64,000 nucleotides of DNA from Pseudofabraea citricarpa (Eukaryota > Ascomycota > Leotiomycetes > Helotiales > Dermateaceae): contig JAPWGK010000016.1 in NCBI GenBank assembly GCA_029641185.1, forward strand, positions 930,001-994,000, written 5' to 3'. Below the pieces are notes generated by a model. The model saw only the letters and a program-made list of their open reading frames with translations. It made no database searches and had not been told where the DNA came from. The position numbers and the translations under genes were made by a program. Position 1 is the stretch's first letter. Each line of letters begins with the position of its first letter. Of this stretch, positions 48,358 to 58,868 are shown in pieces.

Positions 48358-50667
48358 ATGAGCGAAGCAAAGAAGAAGCTGCTGAGTATTTTTCGCAGCA
48401 AAAGTACTTCTGAAAGAGAGCGCCCCCCTCACCGCCGCCGCAGAGATGGACGACGTTCGGAAGGTTCTCCGCGAAGGCACAGAGAGCGATCACATTCACC
48501 AATCTCGACTTTGGACGCACGGCGGTCGAATACAAGCCATGCGTCACGTCACGCGAGCCCTCCTCGACCTATGTTGACTGAGTGGCCACCTGCTGGGATT
48601 TCGCGCGAGGAAGAACTTTCGCAAGGGAAGGCAATGGAGTTGATTGCTACAGGAGTTCCAGCTTTCAAGGGTCACCGACGACCAGTACCACATGCTGCCG
48701 ATGATTATTACACATTCTACGCGACCTGTGAAGGAACGGGGCATACTGAAGATGATCGCGCAGAACCTTTCCATCCGGCCCTGGCTGCTTCATCCTTTCG
48801 AGTTTGTGCGCCAGGGCGAGCGCATTATCCTTGGGATACGTTAGAGAACCCCAGCCTTTCATTTTACTATGGAACTAGGCCGGGAACTATCACATTAAAT
48901 CAATGGGTAAATCTGTCTAGCAAAGTCAGTCCACCGCTAGAGCTGAGGGATCCAGGAGTAAGGCCTCGTGATGTCGAGCTCTCGACTATTCTGGATCGTC
49001 TAATATATTTAGAAGCTGGCTTTGAAGAGGATTATGAAGACCTTATGTACAAGAACCTCTACAAAAATCTGCTGCGAGATCCAGATAAATACATGAGCCC
49101 TCACAAAGCCATGGAAAGGCAAATTGCAGATTTGATCCTTGTACTTTCGAGACCTGAGTGGGTTGATTTTAGCAGGCCCGAAAATCAAGTCGTCGCCAAA
49201 TTCTTTGCTAATGCTACCTATACTGACCATGGTCGCTATAAGGACTTCTTTCACCAGTTACTACTAAGCATGGAGCTCGAACTCAGAATTCACTCCAAAC
49301 ATCATGCCGAAACACCCAAAGGGCAGCTTCTAGGGCAACTACCACCTCGAATTGCTTGGGATCTAGCCTTGGCCCGAAAATGGAGAGAGAGTATGAGTAT
49401 TGAAAAATTCCGTACTGGCCATGAGTCACAGCAGAGTAAGAACATATAATGCTTTTATCGTCAACATAGCCACAAACTAATCTAACTCCAGTTCGTTTCC
49501 ACCTTATTCAAAAGAAGTCACAAGTCAAGGCTATACGGAAGTTTGCTCGCGTAATGAAATGGCCGAATCTCGTTGCAGTTGATAATGTGCTTAAGGAAAG
49601 AAACCCGGACGCCAAAGCTTTGGAAGACCGAAGTTCTGATGCTATGTCTTATTTCACTGGGATGGTGCTTCCTGGCGCTACACTTCCATGGCTCGTCATG
49701 AATACGTTGATTGATTGCGATGATGATGTTAGAGCCAATTCCTTGGCTGCTTTGACACACATGCACCCGTATACGGGATTCCAATACAAGTCCACTACTT
49801 ATTGGTCATCTACCTCTATTGTAGGCAAAGTTCTCGGGCCAACCTGTCAAGAGATTGGAGGTTGGGTAGGGCCAGCAAGACCGGCGCCTGATCTTGAGCG
49901 TGTACAAATCGCACGTATCCGACAAAGGCCGGCGAAACAGCACCTCACAAAAGGCGATGTTGACAGTATGACGGTTCGTTCTGATCCACTGGGTCCTCCC
50001 TCTACTGGCTACCCTGTTGCCGAATATGAACTTCTTCTGCCAGACTCAGATGATATTGTTGATACGGTTCGAATTGAGAAATTGGCTCTGAAGCCATCTG
50101 TTCCCCGTGGTCAGACTCCCAGCCCTCAGCCAAAGGATCGGCCAGTATTGTTCGATGCTGCAATTCAATTTGCAATTGATGGCAGGTCTTGGCCACTTCG
50201 CCTCTCTTACGATGTCTCTTACATTAGTGCTCATCCGTGTGCCAAAGGTCCACATCCACTCTTCTTTGATTACCTATACAAGGCGGCTCGCGTAGATGAG
50301 ATCCTTTCAATCAAAGACTGGGGTGGATTTTATGGTCGGTCTAGCTTGAATGCATCAAGTCCTGCAGGATCAAATGCGACACCACCGGCCACAGCTTCTG
50401 ATGAAGATGAGTCCGAGAAAGTGCTGGCTATTGAATGCTTTGGTGTTAAAGACAATGAGGTGCTGGCTCGAGCATGGTGCAGTCATTGGGGTTTAAGTGC
50501 GATAGTTGCCGACGTAGAAAAAACATGGTATGATATCTCATTTTATGGAATCTATAATCCCCTACTAACCTGAGCCTAGCATGTCATGTGCAATCCGGGA
50601 AGCTTATGCGGCTTGCATCAATGTGGTAATCTTGGTAGAGGGACAGGAAAACGATAATGACGGTTGA
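48358..50667 (+). CDS. Protein of unknown function, 733 aa, three exons
   Basis: Model: join(48358..49435, 49492..50527, 50580..50667). The N-terminus is basic and Arg/Ser-rich (HRRRRDGRR, RRHRERSHS), like a disordered or nuclear-targeting segment. The body from about residue 70 looks globular and mostly soluble: GISREEELSQGKAMELIATG, RPGTITLNQWVNLSSKVSPP, ADLILVLSRPEWVDFSRPEN, YFTGMVLPGATLPWLVMNTL, and LSYDVSYISAHPCAKGPHP. A Ser/Thr/Asp/Glu-rich loop lies near residue 660. The final exon adds MSCAIREAYAACINVVILVE. All joins keep phase with good splice sites, so the gene is very likely real. I do not recognise a domain and assign no function. Confidence 0.8.
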
Positions 50668-53600
50668 AAAATGGCGTGGATAGGATACGTACGAGACAAT
50701 GAGATTCGACACCGGAATATAATTAGGGACTATGGAATACTTATGGGACACTGAGGTCGGGTGGTGGTGCGCGGATGGGCTTGTCTGCTGAGGTCACCGG
50801 TGCATTTATGGGTACTGATGGGCTCTGGGCTGCATAGCGAATGGCGTTTTCTTTTTGCTTTTCTCTTCTATTCAATCTTCGACTCTTAAGGATACCAGTC
50901 ATTCAGTCATTGTTTTTTTTATCTACCTTATTCTATTCTATTCAGTTGAGTGGATCCACCCTTGTTGCAGTTTGTTGAATGAATATCTTGATTCTTAAGT
51001 CTTTTGTGGCGAATGGCAATCTTCCATTACTGGTTAATTGAAACCAATATTTGCTGCTGAGTTAGTTTCGTCTGTACTTGCTTCACACACGAACCTTGGA
51101 TATTATCGTACGTCTGCGGTTGCTGATCAGTGCCCCGTAATACAGATAAGGTGCTAGGCCGACGAAATTCGTGAGGGCCTCAAATCCCGGCGTTTGTTTC
51201 TTGCCGCTGCTTTGGACTGCGGTCATGTGCTGAGATCGGCCCACCACCAAGAGGGAGCGATACTGAGAGCGAGATGCAAGTTGTGGTTATGAAACGTGTG
51301 AGAGAAGAGGGTATACTGTAACCGCTTTGTGGTGAAAAAAATCCTTGTTATTACTCAAGCTACCTAGGTACTTTTATAACAACCAACTTAACATAACTGT
51401 CTTCTCTTCATTCCTACTAGGAGACCTAGTCTTCTTACAAAGACGCTCTCCTCTTCCTCTTGCTCTTCCTCTTCCTCCCCCCCAGAATTTCGGCTTGGTT
51501 CTGTCATCGGATATCGAGACAATTTCTCCCCACATCAAGTTAAAAGGGACCAGCACCACTGTAAAAGACGGCGCAGAATTTCCAACTGAAAGTAGCACGT
51601 GTACCCTTAGGTAACAGGCTGCCATAAGAATCCAGGCATCGCACGTGCCGGCTGCAGATGATGGAACCTCCCGATTGGTACATGGAGCGGGGTAATGTGC
51701 CTGGAACAACTTGCCGATGGCGAAAACACATACGGAAGTAACCACAGAACTGAACTTGTTCCCGAAAGCGGATGAAGATGTTCCCATGGCGTCTCCTAAA
51801 CAGGTCTAGAATGGTTTGTGGCTCCCATTTGTTGGGAGAATGTAAACAAGTTCTCACCCCACCAGCATCGCCTTGAAAAGGGCAGCCTGATGACAACAAG
51901 CATGACAAGAGTCAACAAGAGTCAACAACAATGCATCAGATGGCACCAAGAACATCGCAGTCGACTGAACTGGTATGTGCCCTTCCTCGATGCCTTGCAC
52001 GGGTGTCCGTGGTTACAGCAAGGTTGGCACACAATTGAATATTTTGCTGACCTGTGCCTCCTTCCTTAGCAAAACATTTTCACTGCGAGAGACATATGAG
52101 CTTGGTGCAGACACTGACTCCAACAAGTACAGAGAGTCTTCGCTGCCAGTATCGATGATATTTTCGATCGCATTATTGTGGACTCGCGTTTGATACAACC
52201 TACCTTTCTACAGGAAAGCAGGCACGGCGTTGAGACCGTCTTCAGATGACAGAGCTCCATATCTGCTTGGCAAGTGTCTGAGCTCGCCGAGAGAACTTTA
52301 TGTCCATGTTTGTTTGTGACATGCAATCACAATTTGTCGGTGCGGCATGGACTGTTCGCGTGTGTTGAATTTTGGTATTGAGTCCACCTTCATCGAGATC
52401 ACCGGCCCTTTGCTTGGTGGAGAGTGGTACAAATTGCTAAGCAGTAATATCATACCAACAAGTCAGTCTCATGCCGCCATTCTTGTGGGTTGCAAAGTTG
52501 TAAAATGACCTGACACCCATATTGCGGTATCAAGAAGTTCGTGGATGAAGTTCCGGCAGCAATATTTCGTCCACGAAATTCAAGGAAATCCCCTATCATC
52601 GCGAATAGTGACGAGGTCATGAGTCAGGAAGATTATAGCTGGTGAAGTACTGTGCACTGAAGTCATGCTTCATTTGTGTACTGTGCCTGGGGTTGTGATG
52701 GACTGAACGAAGCGAAACACAAACTCGAAGACAGGCGTAAATTTGCAGGGTTTAGTTATACGTCTTAAGAGGCTGCGAGGAAACCTCATGAATCTTCTTC
52801 TGATCCAGATACATTTGAGGCGGTCAGCAAACCAGAGACGTAAGTAGCGTCGACTTCAACAGCCAGGTCTAATGCGGTATTCTGAGTCATTTGCTGAGTG
52901 TTTCGCAATCCATGAATCTCGGGTCTAGTTGGTTGCACTTGGCTTTACAAAACAAAATCCAAGCATGAAGTATAATTCTCATGGCACATAGTTGGTGATC
53001 CATTTCCCAAGAGTTAGCAGGGTGTGCAGGCCAAAGGATCTGTCGAAGTGGAGAGAGAAGAGAAGTCCATGCAATAAATGAAATGTGTGGAAGGAGTTTA
53101 TCTTTTAGGGTGTCTGATTGGTTGACTTGGCCGTGACATTTTCTCCCAACATAGGTCCGTCTGCTTCTCCGAAATTCGCCATTGCTTCGACTCAGGTTCT
53201 GATCACAGGTAGATGAACTGTTTCGATTTGTGGATTGGCACAAGGCTTTGGCTGATAAAGTCACATTGTGACTCCTGGAATGCTTGCGCTTCGTTCTGTT
53301 TTGGCCGAAGATATGGTCGAATGTAAAACCTCTAGCAAATTCAGGTTTACTTTAGTAGACGCACGCGAGTTTTACTAGCTCAAGTGAAGTTGTTCTGCTT
53401 GAAGCTATCATGTTGACTTGAACTAAGTAGTTTTGGCTTTGGCTCTTCTGGTTTGGGTCGATTCAAGCGACCCAATCCTAAATGTGCTGATTGAATCGGA
53501 ATTTCTTTCGGTGAAACGAGCTCACTAGACGCAGATGATTCCAGTCGAGTTTCCTTTACGTTGATTCTTACATTGTTGAGTTCTTTGGCTTCTTCGAATT

Positions 53601-53944
53601 TCGAAAGTTCGTTACACTCTCTATTCGAATACTAACACCCTCTACCTCGTGACGGTAGAACTCTTAGAGGGCTAGGAACAGTTCCCTGAGGTGCTGTGAC
53701 CCACACACTCAAGGCCATGGCACTGTTCCCATATATAAATAAGCACCATGTTGCCTACATCGGCTTTATGTCGACGCCCGGTTACGCCGTCCTGATTTGG
53801 AGTCTTCCACAGACAGCCTAGGTCGGAATCCTATCGAGGACAGTACGGACAAGGTCCCAAATGTACTTCCCCTGCCTACGCCTTGTCGTAGCCACATTTT
53901 TTGGTTGGGGTTGTGATTCCCCGAAAAGTATTGTTATCCCACGT
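50668..53944. other. Gene-free stretch of 3.3 kb
   Basis: Only short overlapping open frames on both strands, none with motifs or linkable splice sites. It contains TACCTAGGTA at 51361-51370 and a CTCTTCCTC-rich tract at about 51440-51480. A decayed element could be hidden here, but I see no terminal repeats or protein remnants. Confidence 0.5.
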
Positions 53945-54696
53945 TCAGGTCCGAAAGTTCGTGACCTTCTCGGCCTGATTGGCCAGCTTGGTCACCATCA
54001 TGCCTTGCTTCTCTATCATTTGGCGCGTTTCTGCCAGTCCGCTTTGTATATCTTGCATAATGGTTATCAGACATTGTCGCGAGTTGGATTTGTCGATGTT
54101 CCATATACCAACGGCAAAACAGTTCCACCAAACAGAGGCCTTCGATGGTAACACCTGCAATTCCAAGGCCAAACCCAACTTTGGCTTTAATATCGACGCC
54201 CTCCCCCTTCCATTTCTGCACTTTGGAGAGATCAGAGAAGTCGTAAATGCTTATTATAAGCCCTCCAAGAGACAATAAAAACTGGAGAGGCTTTATGAAC
54301 CGGCGAAACCCCTCAACACCCCAAAATTCTCTGTTTCGGCCAAGGCATCCGCACCAGGTGAAAGGCTTGTCGCCAATTTTCCAGGCAATGGCGTCAATGA
54401 GTACGCCGATAAAAAACTGTAAGTATATCATCAGTATGTTGTCCATTATGCACGACATAAAGTTGGACCGAGAAGCAAGTTAGAAAGGGGTTGTTGATAG
54501 TACTAACAGTCAAAGTAAAATATATAACTGGTGGTGCTGTCGCATAGGCAGCATTGTTGCCCTTTTTCTTCTCTTCCGATGCTGTCCACAGCGTAAGTAT
54601 GAGCGATGCAAGACATAAAGAAACGCCAAGACCAAACGACAAAATGTTCCAGTGGTTCCAAATGAACCGGAGAACATCCATTGGTTTGAAAGTCAT
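53945..54696 (-). CDS. Small multi-helix membrane protein with C-terminal coiled coil
   Basis: Model: complement join(53945..54051, 54113..54416, 54508..54696), 199 aa. No family is recognised. Hydrophobic helices are visible at about residues 15-37 (NILSFGLGVSLCLASLILTL), 54-75 across the first intron, 105-125 (IKPLQFLLSLGGLIISIYDF) and 140-160 (VGFGLGIAGVTIEGLCLVEL). The layout suggests a four-helix protein. The last exon would give IQSGLAETRQMIEKQGMMVT, a short coiled coil. That exon depends on a 61-bp intron with a GTTGGT donor and a CTGATAAC branch. If the intron is retained the frame runs on to 53934 with a charged, less convincing tail. Start and first intron (GTTAGT..TTACAG) look good. 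Confidence 0.6.
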
Positions 54697-55636
54697 CGTG
54701 TCTCTGGTAGCTTTGCCAAAAGTCTGGGGTCGTCTTCGCTGGGTCTTCGGGGCTTAGGGAACAGAAGCTGCAAGTGATCATGAAGTGAGGTATATCGCCA
54801 ACGATACTACTACTCAGAGAAAGAAGGAACGATACGTACTCTCTAGACTAAACATTTCAGCAACCTCCAGCCACATCTCATAATTCGGGGGTTCTCCCAG
54901 TCATGTTCTAACAAAGGAGAACAATTGCAGCTTTATCATGATATCCGATATTATTGGTGGTACAGTTGAGCCTGAACTTGTTCGTTACAGCATCCTCAGA
55001 AACGTTAGTATTCCAATTCAGCAAGGGAATACGCTCGAGGATGTTATGATAACACACCAAAATCACAACAATTATGCAACATATTTCCGGTGCAGAGTCT
55101 ACCTTAGATATGAAAGACTGATGCTGAGTATGTATTTTCTGATGGCCGGTGTTTGTTATGTCAGAATATCGCTTTCCAACTGACTACTGAATGGTTGAAT
55201 TCCTACAATTACTTCGAGATTAACAATCTCCCTCAAAACAGGATGCTCTTTTAAAAAGTAACTACTTGGCCAGCTTTGAATACCGAATGTCCGATAGACT
55301 CAAGATAAGGTTAGACAATATAAGAGAAAGGAAAAGTGATCATTATGAAATATCGGGAGACAATGGAGTGACTCCAGGAAACATTATAAATCATGTAAAC
55401 AATCGATGGTTTAACTAGCTATGGTATTGTAATGGGAATCCTCTGTAACTTGTTGAGCTGTTATTCAAAAGCAGCAAATTATGCATAACAATACTCCACA
55501 GAATTCCATTCCAATTCCTGACTATAACCACCAAACTTCTTTTTTCCCCCCTTAATGGCAATAGCGCCACTGGCTACTCCGTACTAAAGTCAGATCAATT
55601 TTTCTCTCAACCAACCGTCTCTCTCGAACGTCTGCA
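54697..55636. other. Intergenic region between the membrane gene and the truncated gene
   Basis: AT-rich, about 940 bp. No complete gene. I found no N-terminal half for the truncated gene at 55.6 kb. Confidence 0.5.
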
Positions 55637-56404
55637 GTATCGAACGCGGATCAGAACCTCTACGTGAGTGATGATATTGCACGAGCACTAGGCTGTATAG
55701 ATCAATACCAAGTTCGAAATCCAGCCACGGGCACCAATACAGAGCTTAAAGGAGTCATAGGTGCATACCTCGCAACCAGCTCGTTAAATTTTAACAAGGC
55801 TCAGACAGCCGTAGCAGAGCGGATTCTAAAGCTTTATGAGCGCTCCTGGATGCTTACTAGTGTTAGCGGAGCGGGCGCGGGAGCTTTAAAGGCACAATCT
55901 TCTGTCTTTGGCCAGACATCCCCGGGTGTTCTTGATAACCAGTGGCAAGTAGAAGTCGATGGGTGGTTTACCACATCTCTTGCAGCGCTACAGTCAGAAG
56001 TTTTGAGCTTCGTGGGCAAGAATCTCGACGGCCTCTCTCTCGCAACTGTGACAGTGCCCACAGAACTAGAACCTATGTGTACACAGCAAGTCGTGAGGGA
56101 TGTTGGTGGCTACCAGTCTTTCTCTGTGCTAGGGATAAGCCTTATTCTCACAATAGGCATGTTGATTATGCTTGCCAGCTTCTTCATTGAAACGATTGTA
56201 GGTATCGTTCAACGCTCGAGGTTTGGAAGACCCTACAAGGCTGCTGCATGGAATTTAGATTCAATTCTACAGCAGCAGAGGCTGGCTTTCGAAGGCAGGG
56301 GTATTGGAAGTTGGGAGAGATGTGGTGAAGAGGTACCCATAACGGCCAGAGGAGAGAAATTTGTCTTGCAAGATATTTGTGTTGTTGAGGTCGCAGGCAC
56401 GTAG
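55637..56404 (+). pseudogene. 5'-truncated fungal membrane-protein gene
   Basis: An uninterrupted frame reads SNADQNLYVSDDIARALGC, then IDQYQVRNPATGTNTELKG, DNQWQVEVDGWFTTSLAALQ, GGYQSFSVLGISLILTIGML (the membrane helix) and a cytosolic tail to VCVVEVAGT-like residues at the stop. This looks like the C-terminal part of a larger family of fungal plasma-membrane proteins that keep a long extracellular N-terminus; that recollection is general, not a database match. There is no in-frame ATG, only a GTG inside CTACGTGAGT. The frame is open back to 55565. A 3' splice-like CTGCAG precedes 55637, but no upstream exon was found. It may be a pseudogene fragment or have a missed distant exon. It converges with TAD3 only 117 bp away. 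Confidence 0.6.
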
Positions 56405-56521
56405 TATTCTGAATCTTGGTCTTTACGTGTTTGATAGAGCCCACAATCCACAGTAACTGTCTTTGATTGACCAACTCTCTCAATCTGCTATTTGTATTTG
56501 CGCTACTATTACGCAAGTCGC

Positions 56522-57711
56522 TTATGCATTGGTTGTCGCTGCCAGAGACTGTTCGCACTCTTCATTAAAATCCAGTTCCCATGCGAAAAGTGCCCAATTC
56601 AGCTCTTTACGCCAAAATAGTCCATGGCCTAATTCACTGTCTGCACACAGGCCTCCCGTCAAGGGCATACGCTGCTTAAACACCACTTTGCCAAACCGAG
56701 AATGTAAAATTGCCATTGAACACATTACACACGGCTCATGTGTACAGTAGATTTCGAGTCCATGGCAGAGATACCCATTGGTAGATGGCGCATAATGACC
56801 TTTCTCCGCGTTCATAAATGGATCATCGCGAAACAAGCTCGACGAATTTATTGGTGCTCTGTCAACAGAAGATGGTTGTGATTCTCCCTCAGCTGTGAGG
56901 CAATCAGCGATCATGGCTATTGCTCGCAATGCGGCGTGAGCAGTGACATTTCCAGGGCCGTTGTGGGGCCAGTCAACATATCTTGCATCTCCAGCAACAG
57001 CAAGCAGACGTGGAATGCCATCTTTTCTTTCGACAATCACCACCCCCACAGCTTCTCCATAGCTATGTAACTTTGCTTCCTGAGCTGCTGATGTTGCTAT
57101 GTCCATCCACTTCTGAGCATCTCCTTTGATATCTTCTTCTGCTCTGGAAACAAGGCTTGGATGAGGACCAAACGGGTTGCTTTTTTTATAAACTGTAGGC
57201 CAGTATTCTGACGTCCACAGTGCGGCTTGACCTTGAGAAGTGGGTGCGAGTAAAGGGACCACAACCGAGCATAATGGTACTGAGCTTAATGATTCTGATA
57301 AAAGTTGAACTATGTCTTGCTCAACGACCGAATTCGTGGATCCAATAATGAGCAGAAGCTCGGTATCTGGGTCTGGTGGAGATGCACCTAAGGATGCCCT
57401 TGCTGCTGAAATAGACACTCTTACATGATTGGGAACTTCCTTGTATTTGACAAACCTGCGGAGATGCTGGATATCAAGTGTGTCATTCAGGACGTGTCCA
57501 CGAACCAAGCTAGCGACCAAAATTAGTTACCTCAGGGATGGGAGAAAAGAACTTGGTGAAGTTACTTTAAAGTAGTGCTTGCTTTTTTCAGGGGTACTGA
57601 TGTTATAAATACACGAATAGTTGCAATTGCTGTCCGAGTTGCTAGCGTTGTTTTCAGTGGGATCAGCTTGGTGGCACTGGGCTCTATGCTGGCCTGGCCA
57701 TTTGCGCTCAT
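56522..57711 (-). CDS. TAD3: tRNA adenosine deaminase non-catalytic subunit TAD3
   Basis: Model: complement join(56522..57509, 57566..57711), 377 aa. TAD3 pairs with TAD2 to convert adenosine 34 to inosine in tRNA anticodons. The first exon starts MSANGQASIEPSATKLIPLK and joins across a 56-bp intron (GTAACT, CTAAT branch, GCTAG) in phase 2 to LVRGHVLNDTLDIQHL. The deaminase domain has TAHAALRAI, with Ala where catalytic deaminases have Glu, and the zinc motif THEPCVMCSMAILHSR. A missing Glu is expected in the inactive TAD3 partner. GHYAPSTNGYLCHGLEIYC before the zinc motif and GLFWRKELNWAL near the end also fit. The previously open frame without ATG is resolved by the first exon. Confidence 0.9.
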
Positions 57712-58868
57712 TTTTTTCTCTCTCTGGCGGTGTGAAAATTAAGTGTGCACCTCAGATGAGATAGTGGGTTTAGGGATGTGAGCAGGTATGAGTTCAAACG
57801 ACGACCAAGTGGGAGCAAACGTTGATCTGGATTTGTGGGTTCGAGGAGTCACTGGCACTGTGAACATTATTCCAAGGTTTGATACTAGGTCACGATTTAG
57901 TAGGCTAGAGTGGGTTCACGTGACCCATAAGTGCTCGCGAGTTTCGACATTTTACATGCTCTGGGATCTGGTTGGGGAGCTTCGCACACATTTAATCACA
58001 ATTCCGGCCTCTTACTAGATTCGGTTCAAAGTCTTCTTCTAGTTACAAGTTACTGCCTTAGCACCTGCCCATCTTAAGAAGTGAATAACAATATTTGTGC
58101 GCATCACGCTTGATTTCAAGCCCCCGAGAGCAGATACATCGCACGCATTGAAAGATCTCGAGCGCCTTCAGAAACCAAATTGTGATTGTATTTTGCCAGA
58201 GGAGAATGAGATACAAAGAGTACCAGTTGCAAAGCTAGCTCGTCCTGGAAAATTGCTACCAAGCTGGTTGCAAGATTCTCGAGAAGCAGAACATGGCGAA
58301 AGAAAGGGAAATTGGGAAGGTACAAGCAGGAAATCTCTGACCATGACGATGGAGTCAAAATACACGCCGAAGAAAAGAAACCGCCACAAGGAAAGAGTAT
58401 CAGAGAAGGAAAAGTGTCTATGTCAAATGCTGCAGATACAGGTACAGGTCGAGCTGCGCAGAGGCCCGTATTGTACGCTGCGCTGAAATTTTCGTATCGA
58501 GATTGAAGGATCCTATGGTACAAGGAGCAGCTGAGAATGGCAAAGGCCAAGCTCATCGTGTGTCCGCGCTATGTTGTTTTAATGCAAGAGCTGAAGGATG
58601 TATCGTATGAAGCGCCTTCGAATGCACTAATGTAACAACATGGGGCCGTAAAATCGTATGTGAAAACAGTCGTCAAAGTTGCGTGCTCCAAGAAAGCAAA
58701 TAGTAACATGAAATTTGAATGGGTGATTCTTTTCATGGTGATGCTTAGTGGATGAATCGCGACTTCGAAGGCTCGAAATAGAGTATCGTTCCTCGTACCG
58801 TTACATGCGTTAGAGATCGTATCGTCATGACAGAGTGTCAGGAAATATTGGGCCCAGGGCAATCTGGT
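57712..58868. other. Intergenic region between TAD3 and the PUF gene
   Basis: About 1.16 kb. It holds a weak plus-strand candidate (58097-58506), listed separately, and the 3' UTR of the PUF gene. Otherwise nothing is recognised. Confidence 0.5.
58097..58506 (+). CDS. Doubtful small charged protein
   Basis: Two overlapping plus-strand frames, 58097-58486 (starting at GTG) and 58312-58506, might be linked by a short intron starting near 58319 (GAAG|GTACAA). The pieces read LQKPNCDCILPEENEIQRVP and RPVLYAALKFSYRD. Composition is charged with no known motif. It could equally be chance on a strand opposite to 3' UTR sequence. Confidence 0.15.

Noticed and set aside
51345..53264. Genes in the 51-53 kb stretch
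   Set aside because: Frames are short, overlap on both strands and lack motifs. None could be joined into a longer coding model.
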